Below are positions 25,701 through 37,300 of a DNA stretch of 64,000 bases, piece after piece. Numbering within the stretch: the first letter of the stretch is position 1; each line of letters opens with the position of its first letter. The DNA is from Paramecium octaurelia (taxonomy: Eukaryota > Ciliophora > Oligohymenophorea > Peniculida > Parameciidae): the NCBI GenBank assembly GCA_905182995.1, contig CAJJDP010000082.1:319324-383323 (forward strand), given 5' to 3'. The notes under the pieces were generated by a model. It was not told where the DNA came from. It made no database searches and was given only the letters and a program-made list of their open reading frames with translations. Made by a program: the position numbers and the translations under genes.

Positions 25701-28700
25701 TACTACTTATTAGCATCATCATTCTTCGGAGGAGGACACTAAAGATTTGTCTAAATTTTTAATTGTTAAGAAATGTAATGGATTATAATAAATTTTGATT
25801 GAGCTCATAACAAAAATGATCTCTATATCAGAAGGAGGATGAAGAAGGTAAAAGATATAATAGTTGAATCATCTAAGAGAAATGTTATTCCAAACACAAT
25901 TTTCTTAAATATAGTTATATTTTTAATATTCATTAAATACATTGCTATTAGGGTAAAATTAGCTTTACTTGCCATTCTCTATCTCCTGAAAGATATAAAA
26001 GTATTTCATACAAATCAATAATTTAGGCTTTATCCATATAAGAAGGAACAAATTGAACTTCAAAAGCTAGGGTATATAGATATTGATGAAATTTTCTTTT
26101 ATAAAATGAAAGAGTTTAGTCCATTAAATCCAAAACGTAAAATTGGGAGTATAACAATGATGCATCAAAATAAAAACTTGTAGATAAATTAACAAGAAAA
26201 ATGTTATGAATATGAAATGGGTCAGGGGCTTTTGTATAAATCTTAGATATACGGTATTTAATTAGTCAATGCACGTTATGAAATAACAGATTTAAGAAAA
26301 AATTATTACAGATAGACAAATAGGCTATATATTACATTGCTTGATCAATTAAGGAGTAAAATAATTGAAAAATATAGCATAGTAACTGTGGAGGCTAAAG
26401 AATAATAATTAATAACAAATTTGAAACATCCTCATTTATCAATTAGAAAGATACATAGCCGGTAAAACTCATATTGATTTTATTTAAAAAGGAAATTCTT
26501 AGTCTTTCCTAATGCCAAAAGGCTCAAATAATAATTGAATAGCAAAAAATCTTTAATAATTGATTGACATTTTAATTCTCGAATTTTCTAGCTATATTTA
26601 TGATCAATAAATGGGAAAAAAATTTTTAGTTATAATTCATTATTTCCACCCTTTTTAATTTAGCATATATTTGCTAAATTTTTGGTTTAAATATGTTTTC
26701 GATGAAAAACAGTTTTAAATAATTTTTTGATTTGAATTTCTTATAAAAAACTCTTAATCAAAATTATTTTCAATTAAATTTCAATCTAGTATATATCCAA
26801 AAAAATAGATGCTTAAATTCTAATATCTAAATTATTTTGAATTTTATTTATTTATATCTCTGATTAATTTATTTTTTCGTTTAGTGATTTTATTTCATTT
26901 TCATGCTTATCTTACTAGTCATTTAATTGTAATTGCAATTTAGTATTATTAGCATTTTCCACTTTCAGCTTTTCATTTAACAATTACTCTTATTCTACTT
27001 TCTATTTAAGTTTAAATTCAGTATCATTTACAAGTTATTTTAGCTCTTCAATAATGTCATTCTATCTTTATATCTCCAACTTGTAGTCTTTCTCAATGGA
27101 TTCTTAATATTGGTTTCCTAATTTATTGAAAATATTTATACTCTCTAATTCTAATCTCTTATGGTCTTATTGTAGTGTTTCAAAATTTTTCTCAAGATTT
27201 TCTATTTCACAAAATTTCATAAACTATTGAAAATCTTTTTCAAATGTATTCTTATAATCATTGGTTTAAGTATTTAAGTTTGCCATAAGCAAATTATCTG
27301 GGATTTATTGCAATTTCCTACCCAAAGTTTATATTTTTGTAAGGTGTTCTTAAAATTTCTGAATTGATTCATTCAGTAAACTCTTTTAACAATAAATATA
27401 TTTTGAAGAATTTATGAGTTCATCTAAATCTTATTTTAAGATTAGTTATTCTTAATTTACTTATGTAGTCTCCTAAATTTATTATGATAATTGGAAAATT
27501 CTTTAGATTTGGCTATCATCTAAAAATAAAATAATTTTAAATACTCTGCACATCCTTCAAAATATTTATAGATTCTTAAATATCTAATTGATCATGTTAT
27601 TTTAAATTTTCTAATTTGCTTTCAATCTCTTTTAAAAATAAAGTATCTTTAGATTTCAAATACTCTACTTTTGAATCTTAAACTAAATTTTCTTTTTCGT
27701 TTAGTATTATTTCATTAATATTTTAAAGTAATTCTTCATTACTTAATTGTTATAGAGAAGTTTATTTTATTTTATTAATCTCAATAGACTTACTTTTTGG
27801 CATAGAAAATTCTGTTATTAATTTCTCACTGATTTCATTCAGTTACTAGTTGTAATTTTTTCTCATTATAGAAATCTATTAATTCAATTTTTCCTATTTT
27901 TCTTATCTCTTTATCTTTAAATCAGAAAATATTCTATCCTGCTACTTCTTGGCATTATTCCACTACTAATTAATTTTTTCAATAGTTCTATATTAGCAAT
28001 TGGGATGATCACTAATGCAATCAACACAGGCAAATCTCTCTTCTATATTTTTAAGTTTACTATCTATGTCAATCATAATAATTTCTTTATTATGAGCAGA
28101 ACAAATCTTATTTAAACTAGGAGTTTTCTTAAATAGCGAGAATATTTACTTAACTATTTTTATTTTGTAATGACATTAATTCAATCTAGTTATTTTAATT
28201 AATTTCATTAATTTTCTATTTACAATCCTTAAAAGTGTCAATTGTTTAGAAATATGATGCACTATTAAATATAAGGTCAAATTGTTTAACAATTTCATCT
28301 ATAAATTAACTATCATAAATCGACTCTAATTATTTTTCTTAAGTCTCTGTTGAAAGAAATTCAGAAAGAGATTTAACTTCCTCTTAGAAATTATGTTAAA
28401 TTTAAAAATTGTCTAATAAAGATTATTTTTCTTTTTAAATGGTAAATATTTGTGCTTTTATCTGACTATATATCTTTTCCAAAGTATTCTCTACATTACA
28501 TTTAAATTCCATTATTTATTCTTGTATTATTTTGAAGTTATCCAGCCTTATTTGTATTTCCTTAATTTTATTTTCTTATCTTTATTTCTGTAAGGCTTTT
28601 ATTCTATCTTTTGTCTATTCAATTGTTGAGATTTTGTTATTATTCATTTTTTCAACTAAGCAATTGCAACACAAATATTAATAATTACCTTTTTCTTATA

Positions 28701-28800
28701 TATCTAGATCTATGGCAACTATTTCTTGTTTATGAATTTGACAAACAATTTCTTGGACTTCTGACTTTGATTGATGTATTTATGATGTTATAATATTCAT
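22783..28800 (-). CDS. TLDc protein gene split by a 3.4-kb TA-bounded insertion
   Basis: ATG 28800-28798, TGA 22785-22783, minus strand. The 5' part (28800-26794) encodes the C-x2-H...C-x2-C module (CQIHKQEIVAIDLD ... LCCNC), a second module (CSAHNKEIIMIDID ... CVDC) and a long coiled coil. The 3' part (23394-22783) encodes a full TLDc domain: YLGTRDGLN, FIFGGYTPCK, GPVFGTQNDNDIRI, HLFGQSTPNIVECEIYEL. Between them lies an insertion of 3,397 bp that reads as an IES. Taking it out, plus introns 28128-28149 (22 nt), 27520-27544 (25 nt) and 27118-27141 (24 nt), leaves exactly 850 codons including stop. It is a diverged paralogue of the 12.2-14.6 kb gene, with the same architecture. It would be functional only after the insertion is removed from the DNA. 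Confidence 0.85.
24450..25838 (+). pseudogene. Decayed plus-strand coding frames inside the insertion
   Basis: Several TGA-free plus-strand runs with protein-like composition occur in series: one containing GPISIKTVYLKDKKVFILFG near 24.6 kb, one containing MKLVDYSELLEGDCFCKIH near 24.84 kb, and one near 25.48-25.8 kb containing YAEIDLIIQERNHQQYRI and SSEEDTKDLSKFLIVKKC. They are in different frames and separated by TGAs. They may be the upstream part of the same ancient gene as the 212-residue ORF that follows. No family recognised; in particular no DDE transposase motif was seen. Confidence 0.35.
25839..26477 (+). CDS. 212-residue ORF carried within the IES
   Basis: ATG 25839, TGA 26475-26477, open only with TAA/TAG as Gln (at least eleven such codons, which makes the frame non-trivial). 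Residues ~18-50 are strongly hydrophobic (NTIFLNIVIFLIFIKYIAI then LALLAILYLL) and could form one or two membrane segments. The rest is basic and hydrophilic, with KEFSPLNPKRKIGSITMMHQ near residue 90. No recognised domain. Being inside a sequence expected to be removed from the somatic genome, it would be germline-limited if expressed at all. It may be the tail of a decayed gene rather than a working one. Confidence 0.4.
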
Positions 28801-29457
28801 TTTTTGTTATTTTAAATAATAAAATAAATAATTATTTGTTTCTTTTTGTAGTTGTTAATGAAATCAAATTCTATTAATATACAATGTATTTATGGCAATG
28901 AATAGTTTTATAATAAATGTAAATCAAAAATATCGAATAAGAAAATAATTTTTTTATGAAATATTTACAAGATTGATATGGAACTGAAGTATCATTTTAT
29001 GAAAAAATACATTTGGAAGCAGCCAAAGACATTAAACATTATGTTTAAAATGATCTAGCTGCTGTTCTTATTAATACAAAATTGTAAAGTTGTCTGTTAC
29101 TAGAAAACACTTCCTATATAACCTAATGAAATACGCTCAGAAAGATATTAATTATATCATCCTTTCCTAATTTTAAATAGATATACTAAATAAATTAAGA
29201 TTTGATATTCACATATAAATATAACTGTAATTCAAGGGATGGCTTCTTTTAAAATATCCTTAAAAACATTTATACTTAATTACAATAAATGCTGAATGTG
29301 AAAAGGTAACAATTCTAGTAATTATTGGAATGATAATGTTAATTAAGCATATATGTACAATTTTTCATGATGTTATCTTCGCTAAGAGAACCGCTATGAT
29401 TGCTCGCCTTTTGAGAATAGAGGGAGGTCTACCTCATTCTAAAATTCTTGTCGTTAC
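28801..29457. other. Upstream region of TLDc gene; coding-like patch before the gap
   Basis: AT-rich intergenic DNA 5' of the minus-strand TLDc gene. The last 70 bp before the gap are GC-richer, with plus-strand text AKRTAMIARLLRIEGGLPHS, suggesting that a gene begins or ends inside the gap. Confidence 0.35.
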
Positions 29458-29976
29458 NNNNNNNNNNNNNNNNNNNNNNNNNNNNNNNNNNNNNNNNNNN
29501 NNNNNNNNNNNNNNNNNNNNNNNNNNNNNNNNNNNNNNNNNNNNNNNNNNNNNNNNNNNNNNNNNNNNNNNNNNNNNNNNNNNNNNNNNNNNNNNNNNNN
29601 NNNNNNNNNNNNNNNNNNNNNNNNNNNNNNNNNNNNNNNNNNNNNNNNNNNNNNNNNNNNNNNNNNNNNNNNNNNNNNNNNNNNNNNNNNNNNNNNNNNN
29701 NNNNNNNNNNNNNNNNNNNNNNNNNNNNNNNNNNNNNNNNNNNNNNNNNNNNNNNNNNNNNNNNNNNNNNNNNNNNNNNNNNNNNNNNNNNNNNNNNNNN
29801 NNNNNNNNNNNNNNNNNNNNNNNNNNNNNNNNNNNNNNNNNNNNNNNNNNNNNNNNNNNNNNNNNNNNNNNNNNNNNNNNNNNNNNNNNNNNNNNNNNNN
29901 NNNNNNNNNNNNNNNNNNNNNNNNNNNNNNNNNNNNNNNNNNNNNNNNNNNNNNNNNNNNNNNNNNNNNNNNNNNN
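29458..29976. other. Assembly gap, 519 N
   Basis: Run of N. Any open frame drawn through it is an artefact. Confidence 0.99.
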
Positions 29977-32103
29977 TTGTAAGTTGATATTCCCAATTTA
30001 ATTTGATGGATATTTAGCCTAGCAAAGGAGTTTGAATGTCACCCTGTCCCAATTTACACAAATTTTTTGTATCTGGAAAGATTCCCTGGGACATTTCATA
30101 AGGCTGTCCATAGTCAATCATTAATTACACATTCTAATAATAATAATTTTGAGTACCCTAGAAATTGTATCCAATTTCTATCAAAAAACAAAGTCATTGA
30201 TAATTTGATTATATTTATTATATTGAAAGATTTTAATTAGTAAAAACAAGTCTCGTTCTTCTCTAAGATAAACATATCCCAAGTTTTTAACCTAAAATGA
30301 TATAAAGTTATTCAGAAATCTATAAACTATTTAACAAATAAAAATACATACATCAAGTAAAGCCAATATTGATAAATGGATTTGAAGATGACTCTAATAT
30401 GGCAATCCATAAACAGATCTCCATTTTTAATTCTGAAAATAGATTTGAAAACAATTGAAAATTGGTAGGTATAGATTAAATTATGAAACAGAAAAATAGG
30501 AATTTACAAGTAAACTTTAAATTCACTTTTTTGAGCCTAGCTCATTAATTAACTGCGTTTGAGATAATTTCAAATTATCTAAACATGATAAAGAGTAGAG
30601 TAGACAAAGAATGAAGAAATCTAGGTGTTTAAAATATTTACTTTATCTACAGCTTAAGAAATGGGAAAGTAAATTATCAATGGCAGGCTTCAATGGATTC
30701 ACTAATTTTTTAATAAAAGTGAATTGCATACATTAAGGATAGCATTTATTGCATAATAGTTTAATATCATTTGATATTTAATAATTGAAAAGAAACAGGT
30801 ATCTAATAATTTTTGTATATTCTAAAAGTTCTTAAGAAACAAATAGTATAGCTTAAGATATCATTGAAGAATTCAAAGAGATAAGTTGTTGGATTTAATT
30901 ACATGTTTTAAGAGATAGTTCATATTTAAAGTAATGTTGCCTGCATGTCAAGCTCAGTTTTTTTAAATTGTGAATTATTTCAACAGTTGCATCGAAAGAG
31001 AACACTAGCTCACAATTTTCGATATTGTTCTTCTAAACTTGCTATTTAAAATTAAATTAATCTGTTAAAATATTTTGAATAATTAGCAATTTAAGACAAA
31101 GCTACTAGCAGGAACATTTATTTATTTATTAAGGCCTTGATTGAAGACAGAATTAAATTAAATTTAAATCTTCATTAATATATAAATTTGATATTGATAA
31201 TTTTCTATTCTTATTCAGACATTTTAGATCCAAAAATATTTATAAGTACTAAAAAAACATAGTAAATCAAAAGCAAATTAGCAATAGAAATTGGGAATTA
31301 CATGAAACCCTTAGATAACAATAAAAGATCTTTAAGCTATCTGGAGGATTTATATGAATATTTACCTATATTAGTACACAATATCCTTTACTTAAATATA
31401 CAGCTTTGACGAATGTATCTCTATTAACTAATTTGATTAAACTACATTACATTATTTTCTATTAATATCCATTCAAAAATTATGAAGCATTAGGCTAAAA
31501 TAGGCCTATTTCCAACCAATATGGTTGAGATTGATTACTTTAGCAATTTTTAACATCGTAGAGTTCCTTAGAGTCTTTTTTTACTTAGCCAAAAGATAAT
31601 GCAACATCGTTAAAGGATCTAAAATGAGTTAAAATCTATATTTGTATACTTATATCAATTGAATTAATCTCGATTTAGATTTACTTTTATTTGGGGTCAG
31701 CTAGAGCTTTTCCATTCCCTTTTTTATTAGAATCTTTAACTTTTATGTTCATTTATTGATAACAGGATTTAACCTTTATTTCATTTGGAAGTATTTCAAG
31801 AGATTAAAATAGATGTCTTAAAGTAAAGTTTTCTTAAGAAATTAATGTTCATATTTAAAAATTTAATATATTGTGAATTTATACTAATTAATTAGAATTA
31901 AAGAAATTAATAATACTAATTCTTGGAAAAGCACAGAATATAAAGATTCTAGAATGTGTATCATAATAAATTTATTACTAATAAAGAAAGCACTTAGTGA
32001 TTTGATTTAAAGGTAGAAGAAATTCTACAATTTGAATAATTAATATAAAATAAGTAGAATTTCAAAAGGTAGAAAATATGCTCTCTTTATATTAGATTTA
32101 TGA
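29977..32103. other. No recognised gene
   Basis: AT-rich with frequent TGA in all frames. Nothing identifiable apart from ordinary low-complexity tracts. Confidence 0.35.
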
Positions 32104-32897
32104 TCGAATTTAATAGGAGAATCTAATTATACTTTCCTTTTGACTAAAAATATCTTTTGGAATTTTCATAAAGATTCAAATGACAAAAATGTATTATATA
32201 TAACAATTTGGTTCAATTACTAAAACTTGAGAGCTGTGAAAGAGGAAGAAAAGGCGATTAGTTTGAGATTACGAAGAATTATTAGATTATTGTAATTTGA
32301 TTTTAAAATTTTTAAATTATTAATAAATACAGTTTTTGAAAGGTCAATTGAGAAAGGTATCTTAAATTAGGAAGGCAAACATTGTGTATAAATCAAGTTA
32401 AGGCACAAACACTTAACGCTCATATTCATCAAGTTTTCCTCTAGAATAAGTGATTTTTTAGTCCATAAATATTTTACTAAATATTTTAAAAGTTCTAAGT
32501 TTAATATAAATTTATTGTAGGGGATTCTCTTGAAGTTATTTAAAAAATATTTAGTTAATAAAGATTCCTGGAGATGTTATTATTACATAAATTAATTTAA
32601 GATTATGAGCAGTACTAGAATATAGTGATCAAAAACTATTCCGTAATTACAGAGAATACGTTAGAAGAGATTTTCAGTGGCCATAAGATAAAAATAATCA
32701 AATAGTGGATAATGTTCCGAAAATAGAAAAATATTGAGGCAATATCATTGTAAAAGGAGAGTAATATGGAATAACCTAAAATAATAGGAATAAGCAACAA
32801 ACTCGTTTTTTTAAGTATGAAGTAAGTAATAATGCTGTAAAACTGTATTAATGAACACTTAAGTAATCTATATTTACAAGATAAATGCGAAGATTGA
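32104..32897 (+). CDS. Uncharacterised protein frame with one 29-nt intron
   Basis: Plus-strand frame open from just after TGA 32101-32103 to TGA 32895-32897. A GT...AG intron at 32492-32520 (29 nt, GTTCTAAG...TTGTAG) joins the two halves, giving 255 codons including stop. The product is basic and helical: NVLYITIWFNYQNLRAVKEE, KRDSLEVIQKIFSQQRFLEM, SVITENTLEEIFSGHKIK, QVIMLQNCINEHLSNLYLQD. No early Met, so the 5' end is missing or lies in an upstream exon. Downstream to about 33.77 kb, further coding-like pieces occur in shifting frames (KGLPDLWKKLESQKKFKAF near 33.07 kb; VLKFIEQENVRFLKESKCF near 33.64 kb), suggesting that the 3' half has decayed. Family unknown. Confidence 0.42.
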
Positions 32898-33770
32898 AGG
32901 AAATTTTTAAATTTCTTTAGACAAGCCCAATACATATTATCTTAAAACATTCATATTTAGGATACCAGGAGGACGAGTCATAATTCCTTTTTATCTAAAA
33001 ATATCCCGTTTCCTCAAGACAACTGCAGAGTTATGAGTTTAATGATAAGAATAAAATATGTTTAAAAGGGTTACCTGACTTATGGAAAAAATTAGAAAGT
33101 TAAAAGAAATTTAAGGCATTTAATATCACTCTACTCTTGATTTGGCTACGTTGAAAAAATTCAAGTAAATTTTATATTAAAAGTTGTAGTTAAGTATTCT
33201 GATTCATATCAACAAAAGAGAGCTCAATCTTGATTATTTCAAATTATATTAATATGAATATGGGATCAAAATAAGGGACAAGCACTTTTTTAATATCTAT
33301 TAAGATTTGAAAAGCCTAATGAACACCTATTATAATCTTTCTAATTAAATACCTTAAGAAAATTTATGGTCTTCTCATTGAAGATTTGGTGTAATTGTTT
33401 ATATTGAAAGATAGTGAGCATAACGCCACAAATTGATTAGATAAGGCATAGGATAAATTGTGTAAAGAGAAGGATGTAGAAACATATCTCTAATGTCTAT
33501 GTATTGTTTTTTGAAATCAGGGTCATCGAATAAAGAAAGAAGTTTACTTGATTATGTTAGTCAATTTTGATTAAGGCAAGAGATAATATGATCGTTTATC
33601 TAATTGGACTCAGAAGAGGTCTTAAAATTTATTGAACAAGAGAATGTGAGGTTTTTGAAAGAAAGCAAATGTTTTAATTATTGTGATCAATCTAAGAAAT
33701 TGAAAACAATACCATTAGAGAGCTACAACTTGGATAAGTTGTACAGTTGATTGATAAATCATATCATGTT
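32898..33770 (+). pseudogene. Broken continuation of the 32-kb gene
   Basis: Short plus-strand frames with protein-like composition but changing phase follow the stop at 32897: one with NSFLSKNIPFPQDNCR, one with KGLPDLWKKLESQKK, one with YEYGIKIRDKHFFNIYQDL, one ending IPLESYNLDKLYS at TGA near 33.75 kb. They run in the same direction and precede the converging SPRY-like gene. I read them as the frame-shifted remainder of the gene above. Confidence 0.3.
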
Positions 33771-33849
33771 ATGAACTCTCCAAGTTTATTTGATAAGAAA
33801 GAAGCATCATTACCCTATATATTATTAAATAGATCAATATATATATTAT

Positions 33850-36390
33850 TCATTTGTTGAATTATGTTAATATTTCTACTTTTGACTTATAACCTAAAGT
33901 CACACATGGGTAAAGATCTTATGATGTGTCTATGTTGAGTGTCTTAGTATAGGGTTGAATATTTACGAATGATTCATTTGTTGATTGCTTAATCCATTTA
34001 ATATACTTATTTGTAATATCAACTTCCATTATTATCATATCATTTGTGGTGAATTTAAATGATAATTATTTATCATCTTTATCTTATTAATCATGATTGA
34101 AACATCTGCCATCATAAAATGTAAAATATGTTCTATTATAAGATACTTTATTATAATAAATTCCCTTTTCCAATACGATAAGCAGTTTCATAATTATTCT
34201 TTTATATAATATCTCTAAAACCTATTCCTAACATTACTTAAATATTATCTAATATTTTAAATGCAAATTTAACTAATCCATGTTTTGGAATCATTTAATC
34301 GCAAATACAACAAAACCAATTACTACTATTAGCAGTATCGACAACCCTTCCATTTTATGAAATTTAACAATTATTATGTTTAAATGATTATGAAAATGTT
34401 AAACTTTAAGGATATTAATCTAATTACTACTACTAATAGGATTTATAATATCATACTATTTAAATCTATCTTTATAAATATGTTATATCTTGAGAATCTT
34501 TTTGTAACGATGTCAATTAATCTAATGTTTCTTATAATTATTTATTAAGTTTCTCGATATCATTTTCTTTATTTTTCAATAATTAATTAAGATTAGTAAT
34601 TTAAGAAATCTCTAAAATATATAAAATCTAATAAATTACAATTATTACAATCTTCTTGTGCTTTAGTTAAATTATTTAAAGTAGATTGATTTTGTTTATT
34701 CAAAATGTCATTTTACTTAATTGAATCATCATATTTGAATTATAATGAATTTAATAAGGATTCTAATTTTGATTAATTGTCTTAAAATTAAATAATTTTT
34801 AATGAATTTGAATCAATTTCATTTTATTTAATTTTTAGTTCTTATTACAATTAATCAACCATTAAAAGTCTTTTAATTTCTATAGTATCTTTTATGAATT
34901 TCTAAATTGTTTCTTCATATTGTTCATTAATTATAATATTGGATTCAATAATCTTTTCTTCATTTAATTATTATTCATTATTGATAGTTTATTGTTGAAT
35001 TGATAAATCAGAGATATTTTAGATAATAGATTTATATAAATTCAAGGCTTAATTGAAAATGCCATGATAAGCATCAAACTTTTAGATTTTCCTTAGAATT
35101 TGATTCATATTTTAGATCTAAATATTGTTTATTTTTGAATCTTCAATTTAGATTGTATTTAAAATAGATTAATCGTTTTTGAAAATCTTCAAGATGTCTT
35201 CTCTTTTTAATAATTCAAATTCAAATAAGCTCATTAGATTATTAATTATTAAATTATATTTAATTTAATCTTCTTTTTCAATATTAACTTATTAATCTTA
35301 TAAAGCTATAAATTTATCTTATTTACTTAATATTAAAGTAAGTTCATCTATTTATTCTTAATTGAATTCATAAATATCCGTTTGATTTGACTGATTAAAT
35401 TATAATAATTTAGTTAATTATTATTCATTATTCAATTTATCTATCAATTCATTTAATATTAATGTATATTATTCTCTCATTTCCTTTAGATTTTATATAA
35501 TCATTTCTTATTAAAGTAATCTTTGATTTTAAAATAATTTAATTTTATCTTCAGTTTTACCTTTAAATTCATCCCATTTAATCCCTGCATCTTATATTGA
35601 AGTGTATTTAATAGGATTATTATAATGTATACAATCAACACATGCTAACCTTGAAATTTAAGTTTCATTTGGTTCTAAATTCAACATTATTATTTCTTTT
35701 CCATGTTTATTGCATTTGATGTTGAGAGATGGTGTTTTCTAAATATTAATATACAATAATTACTGATTTATCTACTTGTTTCTCTTTTTAAATACTAGAT
35801 ACTTTAATTTCCTTTGACTTTTCAATTTTTTGATTCTATTATAATATATCAATAACTTATGTATATGAGTGATTATTTGTAAATGATTAAAACATTGATT
35901 AGAGAGAATCATAAAATTGATTATCATCTTCTAATTTATCAAATTCTATAGGAATTTCATAATTAAAACTTCCTTTATAATTTGATGATAGAATTTCAAC
36001 TTCATCTTCAAATTTATAAATTTTAGATTTTTAATCTAATTCTTCTAAATCCTTTTCAATTAATTATATTTTCTAATGAATATTAATTATTATCTTTTCA
36101 ATAACATTCTCAACTTAAACTTTGTATTCTTTAATCAAACATTGAATTTATTTAAATGTTTCTATTCTTCTTTAATTTTCCTTAATTTTCAGTGTTTATT
36201 ATTCACTTTTCATCTCCTTAATCATAATTTTAGTCTCATCCACCAAAACCATATTTTATATATCAATCTTCTCTATTAAACACTTTATACAAAGGTATTT
36301 CTCCTCCTTACTCGTTGATTACTTTAAATCAATAGTTGTTATCTCCATCTAATGTTTTTAACAAACCTTCCTCTCCTATTCCAAAGACAT
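33850..36390 (-). pseudogene. SPRY-like coiled-coil protein gene, copy A, with broken splice donor
   Basis: ATG 36390-36388, TGA 33852-33850, minus strand; nearly identical to the plus-strand copy at 45.99-48.54 kb. It encodes the C-x2-H...C-x2-C module (CQKHQMEITTIDLK ... LCIKC), a second module introduced by KTPSLNIKCNKHGKEI, a long coiled coil and a SPRY-like C-terminus. Introns 35739-35763 (25 nt) and 34612-34639 (28 nt) are intact. At the fourth intron the donor reads GA (context GGAAAAGG/GAATTT) where the sister copy has GT; unspliced reading reaches a TGA within 20 codons and removes most of the SPRY-like domain. Copy A is therefore probably a damaged duplicate, although a single-base assembly error cannot be excluded. 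Confidence 0.7.
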
Positions 36391-36505
36391 CTACAAATCT
36401 TTTATTTTTTATTTATTTATATTAATCAATATACACACAATTCATAATATCTACTCACAAAATGAAAAAATAATAACAATATTATAATAAGAAAGTTAAT
36501 GGTTT
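36391..36505. repeat. Left inverted-repeat arm boundary with GGTTTAT repeats
   Basis: Homology with the plus-strand copy near 44,857 extends upstream of the ATG to about 36,498. Immediately beyond it, at 36501-36520, stands GGTTTAT GGTTTAT GGTTTT, a short G/T repeat absent from the other arm. Confidence 0.6.
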
Positions 36506-36544
36506 ATGGTTTATGGTTTTCAAAATAAGTTCATAAAAGATCAA

Positions 36545-37300
36545 ATTAAGAATATTGAATTCATCTTCTTTAATGATATTAATAATTGGAACACGCTTTT
36601 CATTATTTTTTTTCTTCAAGCTCCAAATATTCTAATAGAATATTAGTAATAACTTAATGCCGTCTATTAAAATTCTCAACCACTGTTACTTACAAAAAAA
36701 TTATAAATTATCAGTATTTGATTACCACCACTTGAAAGAAACTTGATACAATCAATAAATTTTTCCTTTTTTGTGTTTGTAATCACAGAGAATCTTCGTT
36801 CTTTAATACATTATTATAAGGCCAACACATCTTACAAATCATATTGCTATTCAAAAATTAGTCTTCTTTTTCAATTAAGTGACAACTTGATAATGGTATA
36901 TATCCTTAATTAATTTCCATCTCTTCATTATTTTTCTTATATTATGAAGTTATTCAGCAATCAACTGGCATTTCATGAATTCCTGTTATAGTTTAAATTA
37001 ATCCAATCTTAAAACATCAACTAAGTTTGTTATCCAATCTTTAGAAACATAGGCATTTTATCAAGACTTTTAATTGAAACCTGCTTTTAGAGCAATTATC
37101 ATCTATAATTTCTAAAAGTTTTCAATCTTTTTAAAGGAGACTTGAGATTTGGTTCTTAATATTCAGTCTTTTCTCTTTGTGATTTTTCAAAACTTACTTA
37201 AGCAACTGATAATCCAAGTTCTAAGAATTTAATGCAATCCAATATTCACAAGAGTTAAATAAGAGTCTTTTACTTATGGTACTTATGAATCCAGAATGAT
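36545..37300 (-). pseudogene. Decayed uncharacterised gene
   Basis: Minus-strand pieces in succession: SGFISTISKRLLFNSCEYWI and LLKQVLKNHKEKRLNIKNQ near 37.2 kb, KLLEIIDDNCSKSRFQLKVL near 37.1 kb, GYIPLSSCHLIEKEDQFLNS and ICKMCWPYNNVLKNED near 36.85 kb, and EKFIDCIKFLSSGGNQILII near 36.75 kb. Each is separated from the next by a TGA or phase change. The CKMCW pair and cysteine spacing suggest a metal-binding site, but no family is recognised. Confidence 0.35.

Larger units (their letters stand above)
23395..26793 (+). mobile_element. Large putative internal eliminated sequence (IES), TA-bounded
   Basis: Interrupts the coiled-coil region of the TLDc gene. Its ends read inward TATAGTTT (left, plus strand) and TATACTAG (right, minus strand); each fits the Paramecium IES end consensus TAYAGYNR at all but one position. 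Both ends start with TA, and collapsing the element to one TA joins TTG GAT ATA to AAT CAA AAT exactly in frame. Paramecium IESs derive from Tc1/mariner elements and are cut out by the PiggyMac domesticated transposase during macronuclear development. At 3.4 kb it is far longer than the usual tens to hundreds of bp. It contains a 212-residue ORF and other decayed frames on the plus strand. I recognise no transposase in it. Confidence 0.8.

Noticed and set aside
29330-30001. Open frames running through the 519-N gap
   Set aside because: They consist almost wholly of N; only about 40 residues before the gap are real sequence.
33060-33130. Resemblance of KGLPDLWKKL to a CRIB/PAK-type motif
   Set aside because: The upstream ISxP/FxHxxH part of a CRIB motif is absent and no kinase domain follows.
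33240-33370. Resemblance to the end of a PAZ domain (Argonaute) in YEYGIKIRDKHFFNIYQDL
   Set aside because: Only one short segment matches loosely, with no PIWI catalytic motifs nearby on that strand.
36076-36279. Plus-strand 67-residue standard-code ORF, repeated on the minus strand at 45.1 and 46.1 kb
   Set aside because: It lies antisense to the coiled-coil exon of the SPRY-like gene in all three copies and is hydrophobic only because it mirrors Asn/Lys/Glu-rich codons.
36501-36520. Telomere repeat
   Set aside because: GGTTTAT is not the Paramecium telomeric unit (G4T2/G3T3) and only about three units are present internally.
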